A program made the translations under genes and the position numbers. Under the pieces are notes generated by a model. That model did no database searches, had not been told where the DNA came from, and worked only from the letters and a program-made list of their open reading frames with translations. DNA of 64,000 bases from Thermomucor indicae-seudaticae (lineage: Eukaryota > Mucoromycota > Mucoromycetes > Mucorales > Lichtheimiaceae), in the NCBI GenBank assembly GCA_000787465.1, contig JSYX01000089.1:1-64000 (forward strand), given 5' to 3'. Each line of letters opens with the position of its first letter. Positions within the stretch are counted from its first letter, which is position 1. Positions 47,381 to 59,175 of this stretch are shown here, in pieces.

Positions 47381-49079
47381 AAAAGTGGTCCATTGGCCAA
47401 CTGCTTCTCATGAGGAAACCGGAGATCCGAGTCTATCGGGAGCACAAGAGCGATCGTAACTGAAGGTATTCCTTCCTTTACACTTTACAACTTGCGCATA
47501 ATTCTCCATATTCGTGTAAACATCGCCCCATTTGGCAGTTCTGTTCAAAAATAGTCGCGATCTTCATGCCTACAGTACTGTGTACGAAACGATGAGATAA
47601 CCGTCCGTACACAAGCGATCTCTTTCATATCCTGGCATTCGCAACGTCATGCTTGTCTGTTCCAGGAACTTTTCGCCCACTGCTAGGCCGAATACTGTAC
47701 ACACGATTGCACGGTCATCCCAAGTCATCTTCCATCCATCACATATCCTTCAATTGAGAGACTCAATTGAACGAGATAACATTGTTGCGTAATTTTTACA
47801 CTCAACCCAGTAGCACTAAATTAATTGACGCGCTTTTTTCTGTGACACCAGACTAATCGAAAGACCATTGATCCCGCTGATGGCACCCTATACCGCTCGC
47901 TATCTTCACATGCGACAATGGACTGTTCAAATTGTACCATATTTCATGCGTGTTGCAAACGGAGCTCCAATGGACCTGTTTGTTCCTGGGATGACCGAAA
48001 TGTAAAAAACTACCATTTAAGCCGATGCAATAGACCAGCACTATACCTAAAAAGACTATTGCAACTGGACTTTCCAGCATCCATGATAACCAAAGATTAC
48101 TGTTGGAATGTTCCTTTTTTCTCAAAACAGTGGGTTCAACCGAAAATTTTCTAACTGCATTGTTTCGTGCCATGCAGCATGTCCGCGCGCTAAATGTTGT
48201 TACCATTATCTCTCTGCTCGAACACACGTCTTTAACAAGGAGAAAATGACCAAATCTTCCAATTTGTGCAATACTGGAGTCAATGCCTCAGAGAAGGGGG
48301 GAGTTGTCGCTCCCATTCTTCTGCTTTCTCTGTCAAAAGAAGGATCCACTACCGACTTCCTGCATATCTATTCATATGGACAACATTTCAAGATCCCGGA
48401 TCCAAAACAAGGGTGGAATTTAATAGGATTAGGGTCTTTTAGCATGCATTCTCAGTGTTTTTCCCTGGATATTGGGTCGGCATTTTCGTACCTTAGCGCT
48501 TCAAACCCAGTTCTACTAGGTATTTCATGAACTGGCAGCGTCCCGTTACCTGGGAGGTGGTCTTGATTAGGAAGATATCGACAAAAATGATAGCATAGTT
48601 GTCGATATGCCGTGATTTTAAACACTTTCGACGCAACGCTCCCAGTCTACTGGTTGAACGTAAAGGGAGCAAGCCCGGGATATCAGTTCCGCCAGTAATG
48701 GTTCTTGTTGTGCATGGCACTAAATCTGCCGCTGGACATTGCTGAGAGAAAGCGTGCCGTGGGAAAATAAGCTACGAAAATCGCGACAGTGGAGGTTATA
48801 GTATTGCTATTGCCAATTGAACAAGTTTAAGATGGTACATTCCCATCCGTCATATTTAATACTATGGAAGCAGGTAATATGCATAGGGAATCATCAACAG
48901 TTTTAGAGACGCACATTTAACTCTTTTCATCATTGAACTATTGTTACCGGTGGACCCCTCTTCTATATATTCGTCATCATTATTTTCGGCCATGAAAAAT
49001 GCCTCACTGACGCCATTGCTCCCGGGATAACCATGAACGCAGTTTTAGGAATGACCAAGACTTTTGGTGATTTCAGTTC

Positions 49080-49359
49080 CTATGCAGAAACCATAGTTCT
49101 CTATAAAGAGTAAAGCTGAAACACATAGCATCCGTGATTCTTTCGGTCGACCTCAACTGTGTCTGCCCGTTATAGCATCCGAAACGCTTCATAGCGAATA
49201 TCAACTCGACATCAAGCAGGGACGTTATTTTATTCATGCCCTCGTCCACCTGGGTCACTTGTGCAAGACTGACTACACTCAGTCGAATTTGACACAGCAC
49301 CTCAAGGCATTAGCAATCCGATGGGCCCAGGAAAAAAACAAAGTCCAGAGTTTCAGATG
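49080..49359 (+). other. Coding-like fragment, unidentified
   Basis: A plus-strand frame without ATG, preceded by an acceptor-like CATAG, reads FGRPQLCLPVIASETLHSEY, DIKQGRYFIHALVHLGHLCK and LTQHLKALAIRWAQEKNKVQ before a stop at 49357-49359. The composition is protein-like but no family was recognised and no clear partner exon was found. A lost gene's last exon or a mobile-element relic are both possible. Confidence 0.35.
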
Positions 49360-49535
49360 ACACGGTTTCATTTGGGCCTGCCAAGGAAAACGGTCGTTCA
49401 AGGAAGAAAAGGCTTTACTAACGATAATAATCATCTGTACATACAAAAAAGCTAATCAATAGACAACTCTGTAATCATTATAACGATGAGTGAATTTCGG
49501 CGTGTCGAAGCCCTTGCCCGTTTCATTTGTTTTCT

Positions 49536-49760
49536 TCAGTTGCCAAAGTCCCGCAGTCGTGAGAAGCCAAGACGGATAAGATTTCTTTCTTGTTGCCGTT
49601 CGTCCGTGAGTGACCAGTAGATGATGGCACACGCGAGCGGACCATAGAGCGTAAAGCGGACCAGCGCCAACCGCGCCAGTAGCAACAGAGAGCGACAAAG
49701 GCGCCCCGCCCGACCCCGCCCCCCGTGGAGGAGGCAGAGTCGGACATAGCACCCTAACAT
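49536..49760 (-). CDS. Possible small membrane protein in a GC-rich island
   Basis: An ATG-initiated 74-codon frame. The N-terminal half is Arg/Gly/Cys-rich and encoded by very GC-rich DNA; the C-terminal half looks more protein-like, with a hydrophobic segment (LALVRFTLYGPLACAIIYW) followed by SLTDERQQERNLIRLGFSRL. All three minus-strand frames are open here because GC content is high, so the frame may be chance. Another frame from 49747 (MSDSASSTGGG) is an alternative. Confidence 0.25.
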   Translation of the reverse strand: MLGCYVRLCLLHGGRGRAGRLCRSLLLLARLALVRFTLYGPLACAIIYWSLTDERQQERNLIRLGFSRLRDFGN

Positions 49761-50073
49761 AAGGCCGCAACCAAAACGCCCCGGCGGCGCGCAGGAACAG
49801 AGGGAAGGAAAGCCTCCCGCAAGAAAGATGCGGCGGGACGCGGGCGCGCCAGCCAGGGCAGGAAGTCTGGATGAAAATATGAGCGTGGAGTAGCGAAGAA
49901 CATACAGACAGATACAAACGTACCCTCAAAGCCCACAATGGTGGAAGGAGCAGTGAAAGAAAGAAACAGAGAAACCGCGTTTTGCGCTGCTATTTATAGT
50001 GTGCGAAGAAGTTTCCAAATTTATTTTTGTTTTGCTGACGGCGTTCACCGTCCGACAAACAAAAGCCATTGTA

Positions 50074-52068
50074 CTATACAAAGACGAAATTCACGGCTGC
50101 ATTTTCCAGGCCAGCTTCATGGATAGGCTGATCTAGTGACTCGATCAACTGCTTGCGATTGAAAACCAGCTAGTAGAGCAGAGTAGAACAGAGTTACGCC
50201 ACATGCATTGACCGCATGTTTTCGGTCTCCTTACCTCAAATGGCCTATTTTGTGTTTCAGGTACTTCGGCCTTAACAAATTCAAACAAATATCGGACAGG
50301 ATCCGTCTTGAGAAACCGACGGATAATACGCCTTCCGTCTGCCATTCTTAACTGTATACGCGTCGAGTTACTTGGGTCAGTAGGTTCTTCGCGTTTTACT
50401 GGTTTTATGGAATCAAGTATGTTTTCGGCTTCCATCTCCTCTTCACTAGGTGACTCCGGATGTTCTTCCTCCATGTCTGAGGTCTGCTCTGCTTCATCTT
50501 TATCTGTGGCGCTTTTTCCTTGTGCTTCTAATGATGCTGCAATCGCAGCTTTGATTTGTTCCTCCTCGCTCATGTCCGACAAGTTCTTGAGAAGAATTTA
50601 TAAGTATCATCACAATACACGTTTGAATCGTTATACCTTCATCATGCGTGGCTTTTTCATGGCAGCAGATGTGGCAACTTCGGGTGAGTGCTGCTCCAAG
50701 AATTCCGTCACTGCAGGTTGTACGATAACGGTACGTTAGTTTCCCCTCCTTGTTTCATGTGCTGCGCGATCTTTTTTACCATCCATCATGAAATCCGTTG
50801 GTGACACCACTTTATCCCATACTTTGACACGTTCACCTGCGTTTCCCTCGGTTAGATCAAGAAAATTTTAGACTCTTTTATGCACACTTACCAGTGCGTG
50901 AATCAATGATAGCTATGTGAGGATATTTATTGATAGGATAGTAGGTCAAGTATCGTTTGCCCTCAGGACTTTCGCATGCGTACTGAAAATGTGAAATCTA
51001 AGAGCCTGGGTGCAAGTAAAAGTGCATGCAGTAAAACGAACCTGTAGAAAGATAAAGGATTCGCGTACAATTTCTTTGACTACGTCGCTACTCCAAAGAT
51101 CTCTGTTCAACATTTGGCAGGAGAATTCAGTTGGGTCTTGGATGTTTACAAGCATCCATTTCTTCTGTTCCCGAGCTACTGCCCGTGCCTGTACGCGACT
51201 TTATAGTATAAGATCCTTTTAAAAATATCCGTCTGTATCAATTAGCGCATACCTCCTCAAATCCACCTCTAAACATAATATCGAACGGAGGCCGAAACAA
51301 ATCAGCTAACCTCCTCGCTTTGGCACTGATTACGTTGTTGAGGTTACTCGAATCTGAACTCGCGCTAGAGGATGATCCTAGACGTTTACATGGATCATTG
51401 AGTTCTTGATCCAGGCACTCTACAAAATAAACCTTATACATACCAACATCGCCGAGGCTTCTTAGGAAATCAGGTCCAGGACTGCCACTGGACGAGTCAC
51501 CTTGATTAAAAACTGAGTGTCGCGGGATTGCACCTTGGTTCATTAAATAGAACGAGTTAATTGGACAAGGTATTGCCTGAAGTACGTCTTCAAGGCTGAC
51601 GTACGTTCTCTGGATCCCCACAGTGCGCCATTGTCGAACGGCGAATCGCCCCCAACCAGAATATCACGCTTTGGGGCTATCGGTGCCCGTACTTGGTTTC
51701 TGCTCTGTTCTTCACGCTCGATCTGCCGTGCTAGTTCTTCATCGGAAAGCATATGTTCGTCTCTGTCTGATTGCGAACGATATCGTGGCGATGATCTGGT
51801 GGAGGATACATTCGTGGTCGTATTCAGTCCGGAATCAGCGCCTGTTTGGCCACCGCTTTCCAAGAACAGTGTAACCGCTGTTTCAACGTTTCCGTCAGCA
51901 ACCTACCAAGCCTTCGATTAGCTCTCCAATGCCGGACATTGTTACTGGACACTGGCATGCCCACAAATCTCGTGACAGAGATTTAGGTACCTGGAGATAA
52001 TTCTCGGCTACGTCGGTAGAGGCTCCAGTCACGGCGCAAAAGTCCAGGATCGCTTGTTCGTGGGACAT
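50074..52068 (-). CDS. UBX-domain protein, Ubx5/UBXN7-like (UBA-UAS-UIM-UBX)
   Basis: Nine exons on the minus strand: 52068-51991, 51902-51605, 51533-51253, 51188-51042, 50982-50892, 50836-50780, 50710-50637, 50585-50235 and 50169-50074, giving 490 residues. These proteins dock the Cdc48/p97 ATPase to ubiquitylated substrates. Order seen: a UBA-like domain (residues 1-50: AILDFCAVTGASTDVAENYL, then VADGNVETAVTLFLE), a disordered linker, a UAS thioredoxin-like domain (about 195-330: REQKKWMLVNIQDP, RDLWSSDVVKEIVRESFIFL, YPHIAIIDSRTGERV), a UIM (SEEEQIKAAIAASLE, about 343-357) and the UBX domain at the C-terminus (TRIQLRMADGRRIIRRF to the end). The four-part order is that of yeast Ubx5 and human UBXN7. 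A divergent 610-bp promoter is shared with MDE1. Confidence 0.93.
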
Positions 52069-52681
52069 GACGAGAAGGGTATTGTTCAAGAACTGTGAAC
52101 GCTCTGATGACGATTTTAATTACCGCTTAGATCGATAGGTGGCATGCATGTCTGTGCATCCTTTCAGAGTTCCAAAAGCCCCACGGTTCGTCTAATAAAA
52201 ACGTCATCTCTGTTCGGTTATGACTTGAAATATGGCCAAAAAGATATAGTTAATTGAGTGTAGGCGTGAGCTGTTAGGATATGCTCGCACGAACCACTAA
52301 CTGGTAAGAGCATTCGTCTTACGCACGCATAACGCAATTTCCATTCATTGTTAGCAAAGCGAATGATTGGCTCAGATGCTTGTACCAACTGCCCACGTAT
52401 TACGGTGGCTAATGCTTCGATACAACGGTTTCCGCAATACAAAAGTAGAGTACGCCCCAAAACAGGTCAAAAGTAAGTAGTGTAAGTAAATAAAATTCTC
52501 TTGTGCTGTTCAACTTTTTACCACAAAGGTAGGAAAGGAAAAGCAGCGGCTTCGAAGAATACAAGTGTCTAGATAGATCAGAAATCATGTGGGTCGGGTC
52601 TGACGTTTATCCTGTTCCGACAGCGAGGAAAGCAGAAAACTTTTGAAGCAAGACCATTCGTAGAAAGCACCCCTGAATGTC
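52069..52681. promoter_or_regulatory. Divergent promoter region of the UBX gene and MDE1
   Basis: 613 bp between two start codons pointing away from each other. No gene and no clear TATA box on either side were recognised. Confidence 0.5.
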
Positions 52682-53591
52682 ATGGCTGAAGCACGATTTG
52701 AACCTGTGAATGACGCGGAGGCTTTGTGCCGGTCCGAAGATCCTCTTCACCCAGCTAATCTTATTCCAGAGCTTTGCCGCTTGTTCTATAATCTCGGTTG
52801 GGTTACTGGAACCGGTGGCGGAATCAGTATCAGAAAGGGGTAAAGGCAACAGTGCAATAACACGAAAACTTGGAAAAAAGCTGCTCAAAGATGACCATAG
52901 AGAGCATGTTTATATCGCGCCCTCTGGTGTTCAAAAGGAGCGCATGCAACCTCAAGACTTGTTTGTCATGACCTTGGCCGATCGCACTTTGTTGCGGAAA
53001 CCTCTCTCACTCAAGCCTTCAGCGTGCACGCCTCTTTTCTACAATGCTTATACAATGCGCGATGCTGGTGCCTGTATCCATACTCATTCGCAAAATGCTG
53101 TCATGGCTACTCTCCTGTATCCTGGATCCACGTTCGAGATATCGCACCAAGAGATGATCAAAGGCATCCGTCGTGGGACGTCTAAAACCAACTTGCGTTA
53201 CTTTGATAAACTTGTAGTTCCTATCGTCGAAAACACTCCGGAAGAGGAGGATTTAACGGAAAGAATGGCAAAAGTATGTACAAATATAAGAAGGGTTACG
53301 AATGTTCAATAGACTGACGAAACCAAACTTTAGGCAATGGAAGCGTACCCTGAAACAAACGCTGTGTTGGTCCGACGGCATGGTGTATATGTATGGGGAG
53401 GTAATGGATATGTACCGGACTGGAAGCGTCTTTTAAAACAGGAACTGAATCCTTTTACCTGTGTAGAAAACTGGGAAAAAGCCAAGACGATGACTGAATG
53501 CTACGATTATCTCTTTGAGATCGCGGTCAAGATGAAATCAATAGGTCTTGACCCGGCTGCAAAGCCTGCGAACGAACCCGACTATGAATAA
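52682..53591 (+). CDS. MDE1: Methylthioribulose-1-phosphate dehydratase
   Basis: Four exons: 52682-52839, 52901-53273, 53334-53400 and 53467-53591, giving 240 residues. The enzyme removes water from 5-methylthioribulose-1-phosphate in the methionine salvage pathway (cytosol). It is a class II aldolase-type zinc protein: [28 protein letters not shown] at the N-terminus, [16 protein letters not shown] across intron 1, the zinc-site [18 protein letters not shown], the Lys/Gly-rich [22 protein letters not shown], and RRHGVYVWG supplying the third His. The C-terminal [18 protein letters not shown] is conserved in the fungal enzymes. Length matches yeast Mde1 (244). The intron 1 acceptor (TAG at 52898-52900) was chosen over an upstream AAG because only it keeps the frame. 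Confidence 0.95.
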
Positions 53592-53825
53592 ATGCCCTAC
53601 TACTATTACCTGAACTTCCTGTCAGTTTCAGTCTGCCATGAGTATCGTAGATACCTTTAAAGATGTAACATGTAATAGAGTCCTGTAAGCCTTCACTTAA
53701 AAAGATCTTGGCTGGCATCACATTCCATTCTCACCACTTTATTGTCGGAGCCAGAATGGAGGGAGCTATGACATCCAAAGTTTTTCCTGTCTTCTTGGAC
53801 CAGAGCCCAAAGCTTCTGGAAATTA

Positions 53826-55818
53826 ATGACAGACAACTTTTGTTTCGCGCTGTTGCGCATAACAGCTCTTCAAGTTCTGCAGTCGGCAGGATTCGAATCG
53901 GCTCACATTGATCCAACAAACATCCTTACTGATCTTCTAAGAAATTACGTCGAATTACTCGGAGCAACTACTTCGGCATACGCGCGGCTTGGTGGACGAG
54001 CGACTGGAAACATCTGGGATGTCATCAATGGCTTAGAGGAATTAGGCGTCGATTTAAACAGTTTAAAGGAATGGTTGGATGAAGAAGGGAAGGCTTTAAC
54101 ACCAAGTTGGTCTGAACAATCAGATCCGGGACGAACTTTGGAAGGTAAAGATTAATGCGTAAAATTATAGCGTCCTGATATCAAGTCTTGGCTAATTAAA
54201 CGAACTGAACGAAGGTGTCGTAAAGGCTGGAAGAAAAGTCCACGACGAATCATTGATATATGAATATGTTGACGTGCCAGACAACCTTTCTGATACTGGC
54301 GAGGAGGAGGATTATGATACCATTATGGATGCAGCACCTGAAAGTCCAGTTAGTAGTGATGCAGAAGATACAAAGGAGAACAGTCAGTCGACGGACTCCC
54401 CAAAGACACCAACCGAAGCTGGACCGGAAGAAGAAGACAAAGGTTTGCCAGACTATATTCCAAAGTATTTTCCACCTTTCCCAACAACCTCCAAAGATGA
54501 TGAAATCGCCCCTCAACTTCCGCGACAGTTACCCGTTGCATCCGCACCTGTTACAGCATTATCTGCACCGACCACCAATTCTAATGCTTCTGCTCCTATC
54601 ATAGTAAAAAACCGACGAAAGCCAGTAAATAACCCGTTCACACACGTTGTGCCGTTTGAAGACTCGACATTAGCCACCGACAAAACAAACTCATTATCTC
54701 TAACGTTAACGGAAGACGCTGAAACGCGGCCAACATCGGTTAATAAGCGGCGTAAATTATCAACTATGAGTATACCCATGAGGAACGCTTTGGAAGCGGT
54801 ATCCAAGAAAGGTGACCACGACCAAGTGAAAAAGAAGCCGACGACAGCTTTTTCAGGGAATTATGCCATGTTTCGAAAGTTCACGCAGGATGATGCTGCT
54901 CCCGGGAACACAATGTTTGGAAACAGCACCGGAATGCTTGGAGAACTTTTGCGGCATGTAGCGCCACCGGCAATGGTCTCGAAGTTGTCTGCTCCTAACC
55001 TACTGGTTGATGTTGCATCTACTTATACATCCAATCAACCTACCAATACTGCATCAGCAACAGCTGAAACTAACGGTAATGCAGCAACTTCAGCCAAGGA
55101 TACTGGCGTCAGTCAATCAACGTCTGGTTCAATGCTTGCTTCATTAGCTGGCGGTCAATATAGCAAAAAGTCGCATCAAGCAGCATCGGTTAGCAGCGCA
55201 GCGAGCAGTACTATACCGGCGCGGGTCACAGCGGCTCCGCCTACCCATACTGCAGCAACAACTGCTACCACAAATATGAACTCTCAATATAATATACCAA
55301 CATCAACACCTGCGAGCACGTCCTCCTCTATAGAGTCTGGCCCCGGCAGGAACTCCAAGCCCGCTCTTACTCCCATATCATTGGCATCTCTGTCTGCGTC
55401 ACCTGATTACGATGCTAAGAAGAAGAAGAAGTTGCCTAAACTCACTCTTAATCTCAACAATAATGAAGCTACCGCAACGCAATCGCCATCCCATTCCGCT
55501 GATTACGTATCATCACCTGTATCTGCATTAAACACACCCAAGATTCGTTTCAAGATCAAGGCACCAGAACCATCCGAACGACCACCAGAAAATCAAAGCA
55601 TCCCAAGTGGGCCAGCAGTAGCAGCTCGAAGTAGTAATGATAATGATGGAGGTGAAGTGATTCATTGCATTTGTGATAACCCTACGATCGACTATGGTAC
55701 CTTTATGATTGCGTGTGACCAATGTGGAGTATGGTTTCATGGCAACTGCGTTGGTATTGCTGAAAGCGATAATATCGAAGAATGGTTTTGCAGTCGCTGT
55801 AGACCGCGACGACAATAA
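53826..55818 (+). CDS. TAF3: TFIID subunit 3 (TAF3), histone fold plus PHD finger
   Basis: Two exons, 53826-54144 and 54215-55818, giving 640 residues. TAF3 is a TFIID subunit that pairs through a histone fold with TAF10 and reads H3K4me3. Residues 1-85 are a bromodomain-associated (BTP) histone fold (ALLRITALQVLQSAGFESAH, NILTDLLRNYVELLGATTSA, GNIWDVINGLEELGV). The middle 450 residues are disordered, acidic then Ser/Thr/Ala-rich, with short basic motifs such as KKKKKLPKLTL. The C-terminus (about 588-637) is a PHD finger: CICDNPTIDYG, IACDQCGVWFHGNCVG and WFCSRCRP, with the Cys4-His-Cys3 zinc ligands and the aromatic Tyr and Trp positions used for methyl-lysine binding. This combination is found in animal TAF3, while yeast Taf3 lacks the PHD finger. 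Confidence 0.93.
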
Positions 55819-55968
55819 AGTAATAAACCTTTTTGTTATTATGGAGATTACAATGTTGGGGCTTCGGATAAGGGGTCTAGTGGTAGAGGTTATTTTGATT
55901 GCGTTGAGATCCTTTGCAACAGATTCAATTTTAGCTGTAAAGGTTCGACTAGGCCATGAAAAGAAGAC

Positions 55969-58383
55969 TTACATTTGATTTAATTGTTCTGCGTACGCCT
56001 GCGTGATTTCCTTGCGCTTCAGCTTTTGCGCAGCAGTAAGAAGTCCCTACATGCAAGTAGATATGAATCTTAGGAGTATGATCTCGGGATGATTGCACAA
56101 TCTCTTACCATTTCCGTGGTCCATAGGTCCTTGCATAGCCAGACGTCGTGAATTATCTCAGCACCTTTGAGACCGGAATCTTTGGCTTGAGCCTGCAACA
56201 ACTGCAAGACAAGCCGCCGTACTCTCTTATCTTCACATAATGCTGCCCAGTCTTCAATCTGAATTCCATGAGAGGCAACAAACTCGCGCAACGGCTTTTC
56301 GGCAGGGACTACTAAAGCCACGGGTCTTGGGTATAGCGGGTCGACATGAAGGCAAAAGTTCTCTACCAAGGGGCATGGTTTGTACACGCTTTCCACTTTC
56401 TCAAGCGCGATATATTCGCCGTGACTAAGCTTGACCAAGTTCTTCTTGCGGTCAATGATAGTAAGAGTTCCGGCTGAATTCCACTGTCCAATGTCGCTTG
56501 TCTTAAGCCAACCGTCAGCAGTCAAAGTCTCACGGGTGAGTTCAGGTTGCCGGTAGTAGCCAGAAGTAACCGATGGGCCCCTGATCCATATTTCGCCCTG
56601 GGGTATTCCTTTGCCTGTCGTGAAATAACCAAGTTCTGGTACATCGACAAGTTTTACTTCCACGCAAGGAACAGGTGCGCCCACGTGTCCCAGACCAAAC
56701 TGTTCCGGAGCCATGAGGGAGCACATACTTTCCACATATGCAAATGTGGATCGTTACTTGATGCTTTGTCTAAACAAAAGTAGGTTGGACTTACCCGCAA
56801 CTAATGCATTGGTTATGGCTATGAGAAGACTGTTCGATATTGTAAAGTAAGCGCTTTACCTTTCTGTCATTCCATATCCACAGATAATGGGGGCCAAGCA
56901 AAGAGATAAGAACCTTTGCGTTTCTGGGGAAAGCGGTGCACCACCGGAAAGGCCATAGCGGAGCCTTCCGCCTAGCTGTTTTTTGACATTATTGAAAACG
57001 ATCTTGTCCAGAAAACCCGTCGGCAGGCCTTTATCAGTCAGGTAGCTCTTCAACTCCAGTGCACCACTGAATATCTTTTGCACGCGCGGCCCTCTTTCGG
57101 CCACTTTTGCCAAAACAGTCTTACGAATCGTCTCCCAAACCTGTGGCACGCCTGTCATGATACTCGGAGCAAACTCTTGCAGATCACCACGACAGTTGCG
57201 GACAGACTGATCCGTAAGTGTCCGGATGGATCCGTAGCCGAGCGTCACGCCCAGAAATATGCACAAGTTCTCAACAAGAAATTCCAAAACATGCGCAAGC
57301 GGCAGATAAGCCATCATGGTATCGTTAGCTTCGATCAAATGTTGCAGCAACCTGGATATACCAGCAACTGGGTTGATTATCACGGTAAATATTTGTGTCT
57401 CATACAGGGCTCTCCTTAATGTGTGTGTATATACATGAATGAACTTACCAGCAGCCACCACATTCTTATGCGTCAGTACCACGCCCTTCGGGTTACCGGT
57501 GCTTCCGCTGGTATACATAATACAGCTAATATCTTCCGCTTTCGGCTTGACAATATCCACAGGCGTGCTTTGACCGATATTCAGCAAGTCTTCGAACGCA
57601 TAGACCTCCTCAATTTTGGGGTCCTTCTTCAACCTAGCAATGACTTCCTCGTCACCTTTGCCGCGGTAGATGACATATCTAATGTTGTTACACTTTGGCA
57701 AGATACTTTCAAAGATTGTCAGCTGGTCTCCGTTGAGGAAACATGCCATGGTCTCGGTCTCATTGATGGAGTGCAAAAGCCCTTCAGGACCAAGGGTATC
57801 ATAAGCCGTGACGATCGTAATGGATTGAGTAAATGCGCCTATGGAACCCGTTAGCTGCCTGTATCTGTCGTGAGCAAAGAACGCCCTATTCACCATGTGC
57901 CATCAACATCCACTCTACGCTATCCCCATAGTTGACAAACGCAAGAATAGTTAGTGATCCTCGCTTACGTATCAGTATAGCATCCTTATACCTCGTCGAT
58001 GCGAATATATGAAGCCGATCATCCTTTTTCATTCCCAATTTCCGCAGACCAGCGCCGACAGCCTTGGCTAGTTCCAATGCTTCAAGATATGAGTAGTAAT
58101 GGTATTGGCTCAGCTGGAAGTAAGTCCACTTTTTCGTCTCCTGCTTGCCGTCTGCACGACTGATCTGCTTCTCCTCATTAAACGTGTCCTCCAGTTTTCG
58201 ATAGCCGAATGCGTGCCGATGTTTGTACGATGCGGCTGCAAAGGTAAGTACATCATGGAGGGTCTCGACGCCGTCGGCAGGACACGACATGAGCTCGTCG
58301 GCAGAGAGGATCGATCGTCGCACTGGCGATTCTCCGGCCTTGCTATTCGTATCAACAGTAACAGAGTAGAGTCTTTGTACCAT
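55969..58383 (-). CDS. Long-chain-fatty-acid CoA ligase (acyl-CoA synthetase)
   Basis: Seven exons on the minus strand: 58383-57992, 57919-57894 (26 nt), 57838-57449, 57367-56860, 56800-56795 (6 nt), 56727-56109 and 56046-55969, giving 672 residues. The enzyme activates fatty acids to acyl-CoA with ATP for lipid synthesis or oxidation. Seen: TLHDVLTFAAASYKHRHAFGYR, GLRKLGMKKDDRLHIFAST, the AMP-binding P-loop YTSGSTGNPKGVVLTHKN (about residue 255), YLPLAHVLEF, GLSGGAPLSPETQRFL, CGYGMTESCGMCSLM rebuilt across the 6-nt microexon, and the fatty-acyl-CoA signature DGWLKTSDIGQWN with IIDRKKNLVKLSHGEYIALEKVE. No C-terminal peroxisome signal (ends LNQM) and no N-terminal presequence, so ER, plasma membrane or lipid-droplet location is likely. 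Length matches yeast Faa and animal ACSL proteins. It converges on TAF3 (150 bp). Confidence 0.95.
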
Positions 58384-59136
58384 ATTTGTAGCAGTTCACT
58401 CGGTAACTTGCAACAAAAAGAGTGCCACCAAGAAGAAAGGGATACTCTCAAATTTAAGCGCGTTGGCGGCGAATCTTCACATGCTGGTGTCACCGATTCA
58501 AGCCGACCTGCTTTAAACCAGAATCTCAGGACCAACTGAAGCTTTCTTCATCCTCAAGCCATATTTCTAGTGCTAGAAGCGCTGTTTGATATGATCACTT
58601 TTATCAGAATATCAGTGCCACCTGACAAGAATGGTTACGGGGTATGAACACGTAAAAGGCGTAAGTCCAATCACGGCAAGAGCCCCGAATGGATCCGCTC
58701 GCCGGCGCACCGTAGTGCCTTGGCGGCTTCACAACATGTAGTCCAGTGTAGCAGTGACTGGCTATATAATTTGAGGGTCGCGATGCACAAGGCTTCCAAC
58801 CATCTGGAAGACATCTTGTCAGCAGCCGGAGTACGCAAAAGGAAATAATGTACAAAGTAAGAGTCAAATATGGATAAAAGCGAAACATAAGGATGGACTT
58901 ACAAAGCTTTGCAGATCCAGCGAGTCTTACACGCAAAGTATGTAAGAAACATATGACGCGCACTGCTGATAAAAGGAAAATACTTGAGGCTTGGACATCA
59001 CTGCACTTACTGCACAGCCTTGATCGAGCACGTAGGCTCAACTTTTGTCCCAGGCGGTTTACTCTGAAAGACGATCAGTGACAGGTGTAAGAAAGATCAA
59101 CGCTTCCCCAAGAACAGGATACAGTACCTGCTCGAT

Positions 59137-59175
59137 GTAGTGATCACCCCGGTGGATGCAAAAGGTGACCACTAC
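59137..59175. repeat. Imperfect inverted repeat (hairpin)
   Basis: GTAGTGATCACC (59137-59148) and GGTGACCACTAC (59164-59175) pair at 11 of 12 positions around a 15-base loop. A separate perfect palindrome, GATCAGT-ATATA-ACTGATC, lies at 59258-59276. Confidence 0.5.

Larger units (their letters stand above)
47381..50073. other. 2.7-kb region without a confident gene
   Basis: Protease promoter at the left, 3' end of the UBX gene at the right. An 8-bp-arm hairpin (CAATTGAG, loop AGA, CTCAATTG) lies at 47751-47769. A coding-like exon lies at about 49080-49359 and a GC-rich island with open frames at about 49570-49880 (both described separately). Confidence 0.45.

Noticed and set aside
48108..48530. 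140-codon plus-strand frame with a real ATG
   Set aside because: No domain, signal peptide, splice partner or coherent composition; probably chance.
49938..50126. 62-codon frame starting MVEGAVKERNRETAF
   Set aside because: It runs antisense into the last exon of the UBX gene and shows no protein-like features beyond its first residues.
51412..51437. Possible 24-nt intron (GTATGT...TAG) inside exon 3 of the UBX gene
   Set aside because: Too short for an intron in this genome, and the frame is open through it, so it was kept as coding sequence.
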